The notes under the pieces are model-generated. The model worked only from the letters and a program-made list of their open reading frames with translations. It did not search any database and was not told where the DNA came from. The translations under genes were made by a program, and so were the position numbers. DNA of 64,000 bases from Ramlibacter cellulosilyticus (lineage in GTDB: Bacteria > Pseudomonadota > Gammaproteobacteria > Burkholderiales > Burkholderiaceae_C), in contig NZ_JACORT010000001.1 of assembly GCF_014297465.1 (NCBI RefSeq), positions 124,001 through 188,000 of the forward strand. The letters run 5' to 3'. How positions within the stretch are numbered: position 1 is the first letter of the stretch; every line of letters starts with the position of its first letter. This document shows, in pieces, positions 15,701 through 23,664 of the stretch.

Positions 15701-18649
15701 GACGCGCGCGGCCTGCTGCTGTGCGAGACGAAGCTGGGCGAGGCCGGCGAAGTGGAGCTCGTCGCCACGGCGCGCGACGCGCAGGGCAACACGAGCGAGG
15801 CGGGCAGCTCGGTGTGGGTCACGCGGCAGGGCGAGCTGTGGTTCGGCGGCGCGGACCACGACCGCATCGACGTCCTGCCGGAGAAGCGCTCGTACCAGCC
15901 CGGCGAGACGGCGCGCCTGCAGGTGCGCATGCCGTTCCGCTTCGCCACGGCGCTCGTCGCCGTCGAACGCGAAGGCATCCTCGCGACGCAGGTCGTGAAC
16001 CTCCGCGGCGACGACCCGACCGTGACCGTGAAGGTGGAGGAGGGCTGGGGCCCGAACGTTTACGTGAGCGTGCTCGCCCTGCGGGGACGCCTGCGCGAGG
16101 TGCCCTGGTACAGCTTCTTCACCTGGGGCTTACGGGCGCCGCGCGAATGGTGGACCGCCTTCTGGTTCGAGGGCCGCGAGTACGTCGCGCCGACCGCGCT
16201 GGTGGACCTGTCGAAGCCCGCCTACCGGCTCGGCATGGCGGAACTGCGCGTCGGCACCCGGGCGCACGAACTCGCGGTGGACGTGAAGGCGGACCGCGAC
16301 AGCTACCCGGTGCGCGGGCAGGCGCGCGTCACGATCCAGGTGAAGCGGCCCGATGGCCAGCCCGCGGCGAATGCGGAAGTGGCGCTCGCCGCCGTCGACC
16401 AGGCGCTGCTGGAGCTGATGCCCAACGAGAGCTGGAAGCTGCTCGATGCGATGCTGCAGCGCCGCCCCTGGAGCGTGGAGACCTCGACGGCGCAGATGGA
16501 GATCATCGGCCGCCGGCACTACGGCCGCAAGGCCGTGCCCGCCGGCGGTGGCGGCGGCAAGGGCGCGCAGCGCGAACTGCTCGACACGCTGCTGCTGTGG
16601 AACCCCAAGGTGCTGCTCGATGCCCGGGGACAGGCCGTGGTGACCGTGCCGCTCAACGACGCGCTCACCACCTTCCGCATCGTCGCGGTCGCGGACCACG
16701 GCACGGGGCTGTTCGGCACGGGCCAGACGACGATCCGAGCGACGCAGGACCTGCAGATCATCAGCGGGCTGCCGCCGCTGGTGCGCGAGGACGACCAGTT
16801 CCGCGCCCAGCTCACGCTGCGCAACACCACGGCGAAGGCGATGAAGGTGGAAGTCGCCCCGCGCGCGACGCTGCTCGCGCTGCAGCCGCAGGTGGTGGAC
16901 ATCCCGGCCGGCGAGGCGCGCGAGGTCGCATGGACGGTGACGGCGCCCGCGTCCCTGGCGCAGGCGCGGCCCGAGGCGATCCTGTGGGAGATCGATGCGC
17001 GCGACACGCTCTCCGGCGCCCGCGACGGGCTCAAGGCGCGCCAGCGCATCGTGCCCGCCGTGCCGGTGACGGTGCAGCAGGCCACGCTGGTGCAGCTGGA
17101 GGCGCCGTACACGCTGGAGGTTGCCCCTCCTGCGGACGCGCTGCCCGCCACCGGCGGCAAGCGCGGCGGCATCCGCCTCGCGCTGCAGCCGCGCCTGGCC
17201 GAGGGCCTGCCCGGCATACGCGACTGGTTCGCGGCCTATCCCTTCGTGTGCCTGGAACAGAAGGCGAGCAAGTCGGTCGGCCTGCGCGACGCGAAGATGT
17301 GGCAGGCCGTCGTGGCGACGCTGCCCACGTACCTCGACGCCGACGGCCTGGCCAGCTACTTCCCGCCGCGCGACGGCGAGGCGAACCGCGGCAGCGATGC
17401 GCTCACGGCGTACCTGCTCGCGGCGACGCACGAGGCCTCCTCGATCGCGCCCGGCTTCGCCTTGCCGGACGACGTGCGCGCGCCGATGGAGCGCGGCCTC
17501 GTCGCCTTCGTCGAGGGCCGCATCCAGCGCGACTTCTGGTCGCCGCGCAAGGACCTGGACGTGCGCAAGCTGGCCGCGCTGGAAGCGCTCTCCCGCTACG
17601 GCAAGGCGCAGGGCCGCATGCTCGCCAGCATCACCATCGCGCCGAACCAGTGGCCGACGCACGCGGTGATCGACTGGCTGGCCATCCTCAAGCGCGTGAA
17701 CGACGTGCCGCAGCGCGAGCAGCGCATCGCCGAAGCGAACCAGGTGCTGCGCGCGCGGCTCTCCTTCCAGGGAACGAAGCTCGTGTTCAGCACCGAGCGG
17801 GACGACTACTGGTGGTGGCTGATGGCCAATGGCGACGTGAACACGGCGCGCCTGATCCTCGCCGTGATCGACGACCCGGCCTGGATGGACGACATGGGCC
17901 GCCTGGCTTCGGGCTTCATCGCGCGCCAGCAGCGCGGCGCGTGGCACACGACCACCGCGAACCTGTGGGGCGGCCTCGCGCTGGAGAAGTTCTCGCGCAA
18001 GTTCGAAGCCACGCCGGTGGCGGGCGCGACGCGCGCCACGCTGGCCGGAGGCAGTGCTGCCGTGGACTGGGCGAAAGTGGAGCGGATGCAGCCGATGCTC
18101 CTGCCGTGGCCGGCGGGCGGCACGGCGGCGACGCTGGATGTCGCGCACCAGGGCAGCGGCAAGCCCTGGCTCACGGTGCAGTCGCTGGCCGCCATCGACC
18201 TGAAGGCGCCGTACGCTGCCGGCTTCCAGGTGAAGAAGACCATCACGCCCGTGGAGCAGGCGGTGGCCGGCCGCACCAGCCGCGGCGACGTCCTGCGCGT
18301 GTCGCTCGAAGTGGTGTCCGCCACCGACATGACCTGGGTGGTCGTCACCGATCCCATCCCCGGCGGCGCCACGCTGCTGGGCAGCGGCCTGGGCCGCGAT
18401 TCGCAGATCGCCACCAGCGGCCAGAAGGCGGCGAGCGGCGCGTGGCCTGCGTTCGAGGAACGCAGCTTCGAGTCGTACCGCGCGTACTTCGAGTACGTGC
18501 CCAAGGGCACGTTCAGGATGGAATACACGGTGCGGCTGAACAACGTGGGCGAGTTCGCGCTGCCGCCCACGCGCGCCGAGGCGATGTACGCGCCCGAGAT
18601 GTACGGCGAGCTGCCGAATGCGCGCCTGAAGGTGGAGGCAGGGCGGTGA
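12785..18649 (+). CDS. Bacterial alpha-2-macroglobulin family protein (YfhM-like)
   Basis: Large periplasmic protease-trapping protein, 1954 residues, longer than Escherichia coli YfhM (about 1650). It has an N-terminal signal peptide (ending AAQA-LQL), repeated macroglobulin beta-domains, and a glycine-rich bait-like stretch (AVPAGGGGGKGAQRE, near residue 1260). The thioester motif CLEQ has its Cys at residue 1489, followed by the helical thioester-domain repeats (YPFVCLEQ; DRDDYWWWLM-like repeats) and a C-terminal receptor-like domain. No lipobox cysteine follows the signal peptide, unlike E. coli YfhM. GGAGGG precedes the ATG. It is coupled to pbpC by a TGATG junction, a widely conserved pairing thought to defend the wall from proteases while PBP1C repairs it. 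Confidence 0.94.
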   Translation: MDNKKSMRRALVAAFFVGLGGAAQALQLTAVSPQGEVAQVRRVVAKFDEPAVNFGDARAPAPLALSCSDAQATRGSARWNSDREWVLEFDADLPPGITCTVQARAGFQSPKGAALAAGSWRFSTGGPFVQRILPSGGTIDEEQFFVLRLNGPATTASLQQYVTCAVEGLGERVPVRLLQGREREELLKAAHLDKEAAKEPLRFATLACNRTLPPDARVQVVYGKGVATPSGVPNSVERRFGFRVRQPFAATFSCERENAHAACLPIRPMTLAFNAPVPRKLAAQVRLRSDQGSIAPTFDANEGDGDAVVNGVTFKPVFAERTQFRIELPRDFKDASGRTLRNADNFPLAVATGAMPPLAKFAAAPFGIVERYAEPDGAALLPVTLRNVEASLRTQALTAGKVGDLAPRTDAEIVRWLLKVARYESFYVDRDDAARDVKQPLPRPLAPHETTRVQARMLSLLAGAPGVRSLDLPRPAGNEPRPFEVVGIPLAPGFHVVEIASPALGQSLLDARHGQPRAMYVRTTALVTNLAVHFKLGRENAVAWVTTLDKGAVVAGAKVRVSSCDGKELATAVTDAQGVARLQGLDPRAPWCGGDDEDGHRRAYFVSVRAGDGKGGEELAFTFSDWQRGIEPWRFNVPTSSEPRPDRRYHTVLDRPLLRAGETVSMKHLVRTETGRGFGVPDRLPSELVVTHVGSGQQFTQPLAWRKTPTGGVSAESQFQVPPAAKLGVYEVSMRGNHEAGTGGSFRVEAFRLPVLEGRIAPVDARPLVNVSSVPTAVQVNYVSGGGAANLPVRVSALVRGKGVSFSDYEEFSFLPPRGDRRAGGEGDEDPASADDQRVVADKLPLTLDRNGAGRLTVPELPTLRRPQELVLEASYADPNGEVQTLRHVTSLWPAAVVAGLRTEGWVSAAQKIRFQAIALHLDGKPAADVPLEVKAVARVTTTSRKRMVGGFYTYDNKTERKDLGTVCSGRSDARGLLLCETKLGEAGEVELVATARDAQGNTSEAGSSVWVTRQGELWFGGADHDRIDVLPEKRSYQPGETARLQVRMPFRFATALVAVEREGILATQVVNLRGDDPTVTVKVEEGWGPNVYVSVLALRGRLREVPWYSFFTWGLRAPREWWTAFWFEGREYVAPTALVDLSKPAYRLGMAELRVGTRAHELAVDVKADRDSYPVRGQARVTIQVKRPDGQPAANAEVALAAVDQALLELMPNESWKLLDAMLQRRPWSVETSTAQMEIIGRRHYGRKAVPAGGGGGKGAQRELLDTLLLWNPKVLLDARGQAVVTVPLNDALTTFRIVAVADHGTGLFGTGQTTIRATQDLQIISGLPPLVREDDQFRAQLTLRNTTAKAMKVEVAPRATLLALQPQVVDIPAGEAREVAWTVTAPASLAQARPEAILWEIDARDTLSGARDGLKARQRIVPAVPVTVQQATLVQLEAPYTLEVAPPADALPATGGKRGGIRLALQPRLAEGLPGIRDWFAAYPFVCLEQKASKSVGLRDAKMWQAVVATLPTYLDADGLASYFPPRDGEANRGSDALTAYLLAATHEASSIAPGFALPDDVRAPMERGLVAFVEGRIQRDFWSPRKDLDVRKLAALEALSRYGKAQGRMLASITIAPNQWPTHAVIDWLAILKRVNDVPQREQRIAEANQVLRARLSFQGTKLVFSTERDDYWWWLMANGDVNTARLILAVIDDPAWMDDMGRLASGFIARQQRGAWHTTTANLWGGLALEKFSRKFEATPVAGATRATLAGGSAAVDWAKVERMQPMLLPWPAGGTAATLDVAHQGSGKPWLTVQSLAAIDLKAPYAAGFQVKKTITPVEQAVAGRTSRGDVLRVSLEVVSATDMTWVVVTDPIPGGATLLGSGLGRDSQIATSGQKAASGAWPAFEERSFESYRAYFEYVPKGTFRMEYTVRLNNVGEFALPPTRAEAMYAPEMYGELPNARLKVEAGR

Positions 18650-20784
18650 TGCGCGCGATGGCTGCCGCGGTGCTGATCGCCTGGGCCGGCGCCGCCGCGG
18701 CCGTGCCGGCCTTGGACGAAGTGCGTGCGGCGTACCAACCTTCGGACGCGCTGGTGCTCGATCGCCACGGCGAGCTGCTGCAGCGCGTGCGCGACGACTC
18801 CACGGTGCGGCGCGGGCAGTGGACCTCGCTCGCGGACGTGTCGCCGGCGCTGCGCACGGCGCTCGTGCTGTCGGAGGACAAGCGCTTCTACGAACACAGC
18901 GGCGTCGACTGGCGCGCCGTCCCCGCCGCGGCGTGGGGCAGCCTGTGGAACAAGCGCACGCGCGGCGCGTCCACCATCACCATGCAGCTCGCCGGCCTGC
19001 TCGACGAGGACTGGCGGGCCGGCCCCGGCGGGCGCACCGTGACGCAGAAGCTGGGGCAGGCGTGGAGCGCGCAGTCGCTGGAGCGCAGCTGGCGCAAGGA
19101 CCAGATCCTGGAGGCGTACCTCAACCTCGTGCCTTTCCGCGGCGAGGTGGTGGGCATCGACGCGCTCTCCCGCACCTTGTTCGGCAAGGCCAGCCAGGGA
19201 CTCGACGCGCGCGAGGCGGCCGTGGCGGCGGCCCTGGTGCGCTCTCCCAATGCGGCGGCCTCGCAGGTGACGCGCCGCGCCTGCGGCGTGCTCAAGCTGG
19301 CCGAGCCGGGCACCGGCTGCGAAGGGCTGGACATGGTGGTGGACGCCTCGCTGCAGCGCAAGGCGTATGCGGCGAACGAGGGCATCGCGCCGCACCTGGC
19401 GCGCCTGGCCGTGCGGCAGGCGAAGGGGCAGGCGCGGGTCGTCACGACCCTGCGCGCGGACGTGCAGCGCGTGGCGGTGCAAAGCCTGCAGCAGCAACTG
19501 CGCGAGCTGAGACAGCGCAACGTGGAAGACGGCGCGGTGGTGGTGCTGGACAACGCCACCGGCGAAGTGCTCGCCTGGGTAGGCTCCTCCGGCGAGTTGA
19601 GCCAGGCGGCGGAAGTGGACGGCGTGACGGCGCAGCGCCAGCCCGGCTCCACGCTGAAGCCCTTCCTGTACGCGCAGGCGATCGCGGAACGGCGGATCAC
19701 GGCGGCGTCGCTGCTCGACGACTCGCCGGCGCACATCCCGACGGCGGCCGGCCTCTATATCCCGCAGAACTACGACCACGACTTCAAGGGCTGGGTCAGC
19801 GTGCGCACGGCGCTCGGCGCGTCGCTCAACGTGCCGGCCGTGCGCACGCTGGTGATGGTGGGGCCGCAGGCCTTCCACCGGCAGCTGCGCGCGGCGGGCC
19901 TGCCCCTGAAGGAGAGCGGCGACTACTACGGCTACAGCCTGGCGCTCGGCAGCGCCGAGGTCCCACTGCTGTCGCTGGCCAATGCGTACCGCACGCTGGC
20001 CAACGGCGGCCGCTTCGGCGAGACGCGCTGGCTGCCGCGGCGTGCGGGCGAACCGGCGACGCCGGGCCGCGTCGCGATCGACCCCCAGGCCGCGTTCATC
20101 GTCGCGGACATCCTGGCCGACCCGAACGCGCGCTCGCGCACCTTCGGCACCGACAGCCTGCTCGCCACGCGCTTCTGGACGGCCGTGAAGACCGGCACCA
20201 GCAAGGACATGCGGGACAACTGGGCGATCGGGTTCTCCGAGCGCTACACCGTTGGCGTGTGGGTCGGCAACGCCGGCGGCGCGCCCATGCACGACGTGAG
20301 TGGCATCAGCGGCGCCGCGCCCGTGTGGGCCGCCGTGATGCGGTACCTGCACGCCAGCGAGCGCTCGCGCGCGCCGCGGCCGCCGTCGGGGCTCGTGCAG
20401 CAGGCGGTGCGCTACCCGGACCGGCTGGAGGCTGCGCGTACGGAATGGTTCCTGCCGGGGACGCAGCAGGCTGCCTTCGCCATCGATCGCGAAGGCAGCA
20501 GCGATGCGCCGCTGGCCGGGCGCATCGTGTCCCCCGTGGGCGGCACGATCATCGCGCTCGACCCGGACATCCCGCCGCTGCGCCAGCGCGTGACGCTGCG
20601 CGCCGAAGGCGGCGCCCACCTGCGCTGGCGCGTGGATGGCCGCGAGTTCGCGCGCGGCGCCAGCGCGAGCTGGCAGCCCTGGCCGGGGCGCCACGTGCTG
20701 CAACTGGCCGATGCGAGCGGCCGGGTGCTCGACGAGGTGCGGATCGAGGTGCGCGGGGCGGGGGTGAAGGCGGGACGGCGCTGA
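18649..20784 (+). CDS. pbpC: Penicillin-binding protein 1C
   Basis: Bifunctional peptidoglycan synthase, 711 residues. The N-terminal signal or anchor is MRAMAAAVLIAWAGAAAAV. The GT51 domain has SEDKRFYEHSGVDWRA (Glu76), GASTITMQLAG and QILEAYLNLVPF. The transpeptidase domain has QPGSTLKPF (Ser334), SLN and KTGTSKDMRDNWA. The C-terminal BiPBP_C domain has GRIVSPVGGTIIALDPDIP. The ATG at 18649 shares one base with the stop of the alpha-2-macroglobulin gene, so translation is coupled. Confidence 0.95.
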   Translation: MRAMAAAVLIAWAGAAAAVPALDEVRAAYQPSDALVLDRHGELLQRVRDDSTVRRGQWTSLADVSPALRTALVLSEDKRFYEHSGVDWRAVPAAAWGSLWNKRTRGASTITMQLAGLLDEDWRAGPGGRTVTQKLGQAWSAQSLERSWRKDQILEAYLNLVPFRGEVVGIDALSRTLFGKASQGLDAREAAVAAALVRSPNAAASQVTRRACGVLKLAEPGTGCEGLDMVVDASLQRKAYAANEGIAPHLARLAVRQAKGQARVVTTLRADVQRVAVQSLQQQLRELRQRNVEDGAVVVLDNATGEVLAWVGSSGELSQAAEVDGVTAQRQPGSTLKPFLYAQAIAERRITAASLLDDSPAHIPTAAGLYIPQNYDHDFKGWVSVRTALGASLNVPAVRTLVMVGPQAFHRQLRAAGLPLKESGDYYGYSLALGSAEVPLLSLANAYRTLANGGRFGETRWLPRRAGEPATPGRVAIDPQAAFIVADILADPNARSRTFGTDSLLATRFWTAVKTGTSKDMRDNWAIGFSERYTVGVWVGNAGGAPMHDVSGISGAAPVWAAVMRYLHASERSRAPRPPSGLVQQAVRYPDRLEAARTEWFLPGTQQAAFAIDREGSSDAPLAGRIVSPVGGTIIALDPDIPPLRQRVTLRAEGGAHLRWRVDGREFARGASASWQPWPGRHVLQLADASGRVLDEVRIEVRGAGVKAGRR

Positions 20785-20799
20785 GCGCCGCGCATCAGC

Positions 20800-21141
20800 C
20801 TACGCGCGCCCGCCCGGTGCCATGAGCTTTGCGTTCACGGGGAGACATGCCGCCTCTTCGTCGGAGAAGATGGCCAGCAACCAGAAGGTCGCGTCGCCGC
20901 CGGCCGGTGGGCTGGCTGCGCCGCTCGCAGGATTCGCCACTTTCGCCTTGATGTCCGAGGGGAGGGTCGAGGAGAGCAACTCTTCTCGCGCGAACGCCCG
21001 CACCGGGTACTTGGAGTCGCCCACGGCGTAGATCAGGACCAGGTCCGTCGTCTTGTAGTGCTCGACCGCTTCCCAGTAGGCGCGAATCAGCTTGTCGTCG
21101 ACCAATGCTCTCGCACGGGTCTCGAGGTCAGGATGGCTCAT
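20800..21141 (-). CDS. Hypothetical protein, 113 residues
   Basis: No family recognised. It begins MSHPDLETRARALVDDKLIR, is helical and charged at the N-terminus, has VRAFAREELLSSTLPSDIKAK in the middle, and a proline/glycine linker (SGAASPPAGGDATFW). There is no signal peptide. It is convergent with pbpC. Its coding looks less GC-biased at third positions than its neighbours, as does the stretch beyond it, which may mark acquired DNA. Confidence 0.6.
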   Translation of the reverse strand: MSHPDLETRARALVDDKLIRAYWEAVEHYKTTDLVLIYAVGDSKYPVRAFAREELLSSTLPSDIKAKVANPASGAASPPAGGDATFWLLAIFSDEEAACLPVNAKLMAPGGRA

Positions 21142-21296
21142 TTCGGGATTCTGCCGTGGGCAGGGGAGTGATTGTCGGATGGCCGTTATGGGGAAGAGCC
21201 ATCACGCTGCTACTGCGGGTAGATCCTTTCAGGTCAGCCTCGGTGAATGACCGCTTCAGACTGGGGGCCGTCGGTCGGCTTGGGCCTCCTCGATGA
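21142..21296. other. Intergenic stretch without a recognisable gene
   Basis: Together with the fragment that follows, this makes a roughly 450-base poorly coding region. Short open frames exist but none has a ribosome binding site or a recognisable product. Base composition is a little less GC-rich than the flanks. Confidence 0.5.
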
Positions 21297-21590
21297 CGGC
21301 GGCCGCCGATAGCTGACATTGGTCGACGTACGCGGAGACAGATTGCGTGTGGCATCTGGGAGATCAAGACCGGTCTCGACGTGGGCGGATTCACCGGCTG
21401 GAACAGCAACAAGGACGAGATTGGAAGGGGTTTGCCGCGCGTGGTCCCGCCGAACATGCGCAACTTTCCACCCAACACGAAATGGCCCGAATGGCGCCAG
21501 CGCCTGGTGAACGCCGGAGTCAAGGACCCGTCATGGGGACCGACGCCGTCCTACTGCCCGATCGGAAACAGCACGGAGCTTCCGGGCTGA
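21297..21590 (+). pseudogene. Orphan C-terminal gene fragment
   Basis: The frame is open from just after a TGA at 21294 to the stop at 21590, with no start near its upstream end. The only usable in-frame start is a GTG at 21381, with no ribosome binding site. The translated text looks like real protein: GIWEIKTGLDVGGFTGWN, then PRVVPPNMRNFPPNTKWP and DPSWGPTPSYCPIG. It is tryptophan-, proline- and asparagine-rich, unlike shadow frames in this genome. I read it as the C-terminal remnant of a lost gene, perhaps a secreted protein. No family is recognised. Confidence 0.4.
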
Positions 21591-21595
21591 GACCC

Positions 21596-21949
21596 CTACC
21601 GGAACTCCCCGCACTTCTTCCCCTCCTCCGTCGTCTTCCGCACCTTCGCATTGCCGCACACGGCCCGCGCCTGTGCCACGCAGGCCGCCGCTGCCTGGTC
21701 CTGCTCCTGCCTGTTCTGCATCCGCAGCCCGGGAATGACGAAGGGCCGGAATGTCCTGCCGCATTCGCCGCTGAGCGCCGGGTCGCCGTTGCTGCGCGCG
21801 AGCTCCGTCACGACGTCCCACGCGCGGTAGGCAACATCGAAGGGCGGCGCAGGTGGCGCCTGCTGTGCTTGCGCAGCGAGCGCCAGCAGCGCGAACAGGG
21901 TCGTGGCGCTGGCGCGCGGGAAGTTCATGCATGGATCAGGGCGTCGCAC
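21596..21949 (-). CDS. Small secreted protein of unknown function
   Basis: Up to 117 residues; the ATG at 21928 (MNFPRASATTLFALLALAAQ) gives a standard signal peptide and is the likelier start, leaving about 110 residues. The mature part contains four cysteines (ECGRTF, ACVAQARAVCGN, KKCGEF), enough for two disulfides, and is otherwise helical. No family recognised. It is divergent from the DOPA-dioxygenase-like gene. Confidence 0.65.
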   Translation of the reverse strand: MRRPDPCMNFPRASATTLFALLALAAQAQQAPPAPPFDVAYRAWDVVTELARSNGDPALSGECGRTFRPFVIPGLRMQNRQEQDQAAAACVAQARAVCGNAKVRKTTEEGKKCGEFR

Positions 21950-21975
21950 GTAACGCAGTCTAGGACAATGCCGCC

Positions 21976-22332
21976 ATGCCTCGCCGCCCCGTCAACATCC
22001 ACTCCGCCTACCACGCGCACGTCTACTTCGACGCCGACACGGTCCCACAGGCACGTGCGCTGTGCGAAGAGGCCGGACGCCTGTTCCACGTGGCGGTGGG
22101 CCGCGTGCACGAGAAGCTGGTGGGGCCGCATCCGCGCTGGAGCTGCCAGCTCGCTTTCTCCGCGGCGGAGTTCGACCGCATCGTGCCGTGGCTGGATGCG
22201 CATCGCGGCGGGCTCGACGTCTTCGTGCACGGCCTGAGCGGCGACGCGCTGCGCGACCACACCGACTACGCCTACTGGCTCGGCAACGAGTGGCCGCTCG
22301 ACCTGCGGCAGTTCCAGGAGCGCGCGTCGTGA
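21976..22332 (+). CDS. DOPA 4,5-dioxygenase family protein
   Basis: A 118-residue protein of the fungal-type DOPA 4,5-dioxygenase family, common in proteobacteria. Signatures are SAYHAHVYFDADT at the N-terminus, GPHPRWSCQLAFS in the middle, and LSGDALRDHTDYAYWLG near the end, where histidines are the presumed metal ligands. The true substrate in bacteria is unclear. A GACAAT -10-like element ends six bases before the ATG. Its stop overlaps the GTG start of the exonuclease gene. Confidence 0.9.
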   Translation: MPRRPVNIHSAYHAHVYFDADTVPQARALCEEAGRLFHVAVGRVHEKLVGPHPRWSCQLAFSAAEFDRIVPWLDAHRGGLDVFVHGLSGDALRDHTDYAYWLGNEWPLDLRQFQERAS

Positions 22333-23168
22333 TCGTCGACCTCGTCGACGGCACCTACGAGCTGTTCCGCCACTTCCACGGCCTGCGCCGCTTCACGAAA
22401 GGCCAGGACCGTCCCTTCGGCGCGGTGGCGGGCGTGCTGAACGGCATCCTGCAGATCATCGAGAACCGTGCGACGCACGTCGCGGTCGCGACCGATCACG
22501 TCATCGAGTCCTTCCGCAACGAACTCTGGCCCGGGTACAAGACCGGCGAAGGCATCGAGCCCGCGCTGTGGGCGCAGTTCCATCCGCTGGAGGAGGGGCT
22601 GGCGGCGATGGGCGTGGTCACCTGGCCGATGACGGAGCTCGAGGCCGACGATGCGCTCGCCAGCGGGGCGCGGCTCGCGGAAGCGGATCCTCGCGTGCAG
22701 AAGGTGCTGATCTGGACGCCCGACAAGGATCTCGCGCAATGCGTGCGCGGCGACCGCGTGGTGCAGGTGCACCGCAGGGCCGACAAGATCTTCACCGCCG
22801 CCGACGTGCGCGCGAAGTTCGGCGTGGAGCCCGCGCTGATCCCCGACTACCTCGCGCTGGTCGGCGACGCGGCCGACGGCTACCCCGGCATTTCCGGCAT
22901 CGGCGCCGTCGGAGCGGCGCGGCTGTTGAACCAGCACGGCCCCATCGAGTCCTTCCCCGCCAGCGTACTGGGCGCGCAGAGGGAGGCGGCGCTCCTGTTC
23001 AAGCGCCTCGCGACGCTGCGCACGGACGCGGACCTGTTCTCCGACGTCGAATCCCTGCGCTGGCAGGGCCCCACCGCCGCCTTCGCTGCATGGGCCGAGG
23101 GCATAGGCGCGCCGCAGCTGGTCGAGCGCGCCACGCGCGCCGCCATTGCACGTAAAGTCGGCGCATGA
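22329..23168 (+). CDS. 5'-3' exonuclease (FEN/Pol I N-terminal-like)
   Basis: A 279-residue stand-alone flap-endonuclease-like nuclease. The N-terminus is VIVDLVDGTYELFRHFHG with the first metal Asp. Acidic motif ELEADDALASGA and WTPDKDLAQCV follow. The helix-hairpin-helix region is LALVGDAADGYPGISGIGAVGAARLLNQHG. It starts at the GTG at 22329, overlapping the previous stop as GTGA. It may act in flap or RNA-primer removal alongside DNA polymerase I. Four bases overlap with the next gene. Confidence 0.92.
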   Translation: MIVDLVDGTYELFRHFHGLRRFTKGQDRPFGAVAGVLNGILQIIENRATHVAVATDHVIESFRNELWPGYKTGEGIEPALWAQFHPLEEGLAAMGVVTWPMTELEADDALASGARLAEADPRVQKVLIWTPDKDLAQCVRGDRVVQVHRRADKIFTAADVRAKFGVEPALIPDYLALVGDAADGYPGISGIGAVGAARLLNQHGPIESFPASVLGAQREAALLFKRLATLRTDADLFSDVESLRWQGPTAAFAAWAEGIGAPQLVERATRAAIARKVGA

Positions 23169-23647
23169 ACGACACCTTGCTCTGGTTGCTGAGTGCCGCG
23201 CTCATCGTCGCGGGGCTCGCGGGCATCGTCCTGCCCGCCTTGCCGGGAACGATCCTCGTCCTGGCGGGCATCGTGCTCGGCGCGTGGATCGACGACTTCA
23301 CCCGCGTGGGCGCTTTCGCCGTCGGCACCGTGACGGTGCTGGCCATCCTGGCCTGGCTGATGGACTACGTCGCCGGCATCCTGGGCGCGAAGCGCGCCGG
23401 CGCGAGCCGCCAGGCCCTCATCGGGGCCGCCATCGGCACCGTCGCCGGCATCTTCATGGGGCTCGTCGGCGTGCTGTTCATGCCGCTGGTGGGCGCCGCG
23501 GTGGGCGAATACATGGCGCGGCGCGAACATGGCCAGGCCGTGCGCGTCGGCATCGCCACCTGGCTGGGGCTGATGGCCGGCATGCTTGCGAAATTCGTCC
23601 TCGCCTTCATGATGATCGGCATCTTCGTCGTCGCGCTCATCTTCTGA
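23165..23647 (+). CDS. DUF456 membrane protein
   Basis: A 160-residue inner-membrane protein of the DUF456 family with about four to five hydrophobic segments and glycine-rich turns (GAAIGTVAGIFMGLVGVLFM, PLVGAAVGEYMARRE). Function is unknown. It overlaps the exonuclease stop as ATGA. A TAAAGT element six bases before the ATG might additionally give a leaderless transcript. The quinone reductase follows after 17 bases. Confidence 0.88.
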   Translation: MNDTLLWLLSAALIVAGLAGIVLPALPGTILVLAGIVLGAWIDDFTRVGAFAVGTVTVLAILAWLMDYVAGILGAKRAGASRQALIGAAIGTVAGIFMGLVGVLFMPLVGAAVGEYMARREHGQAVRVGIATWLGLMAGMLAKFVLAFMMIGIFVVALIF

Positions 23648-23664
23648 GCGCGGGAGGAGCCGCC

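Noticed and set aside
12761..15859. 1032-codon minus-strand frame
   Set aside because: Antisense shadow of the alpha-2-macroglobulin gene.
13036..20784. Very long plus-strand frame (2582 codons) spanning the alpha-2-macroglobulin region
   Set aside because: Only its 3' part from 18649 (pbpC) is real; the rest is a stop-poor shadow of the alpha-2-macroglobulin gene, caused by high GC.
21105..21296. 63-codon plus-strand frame
   Set aside because: No ribosome binding site, no protein character.
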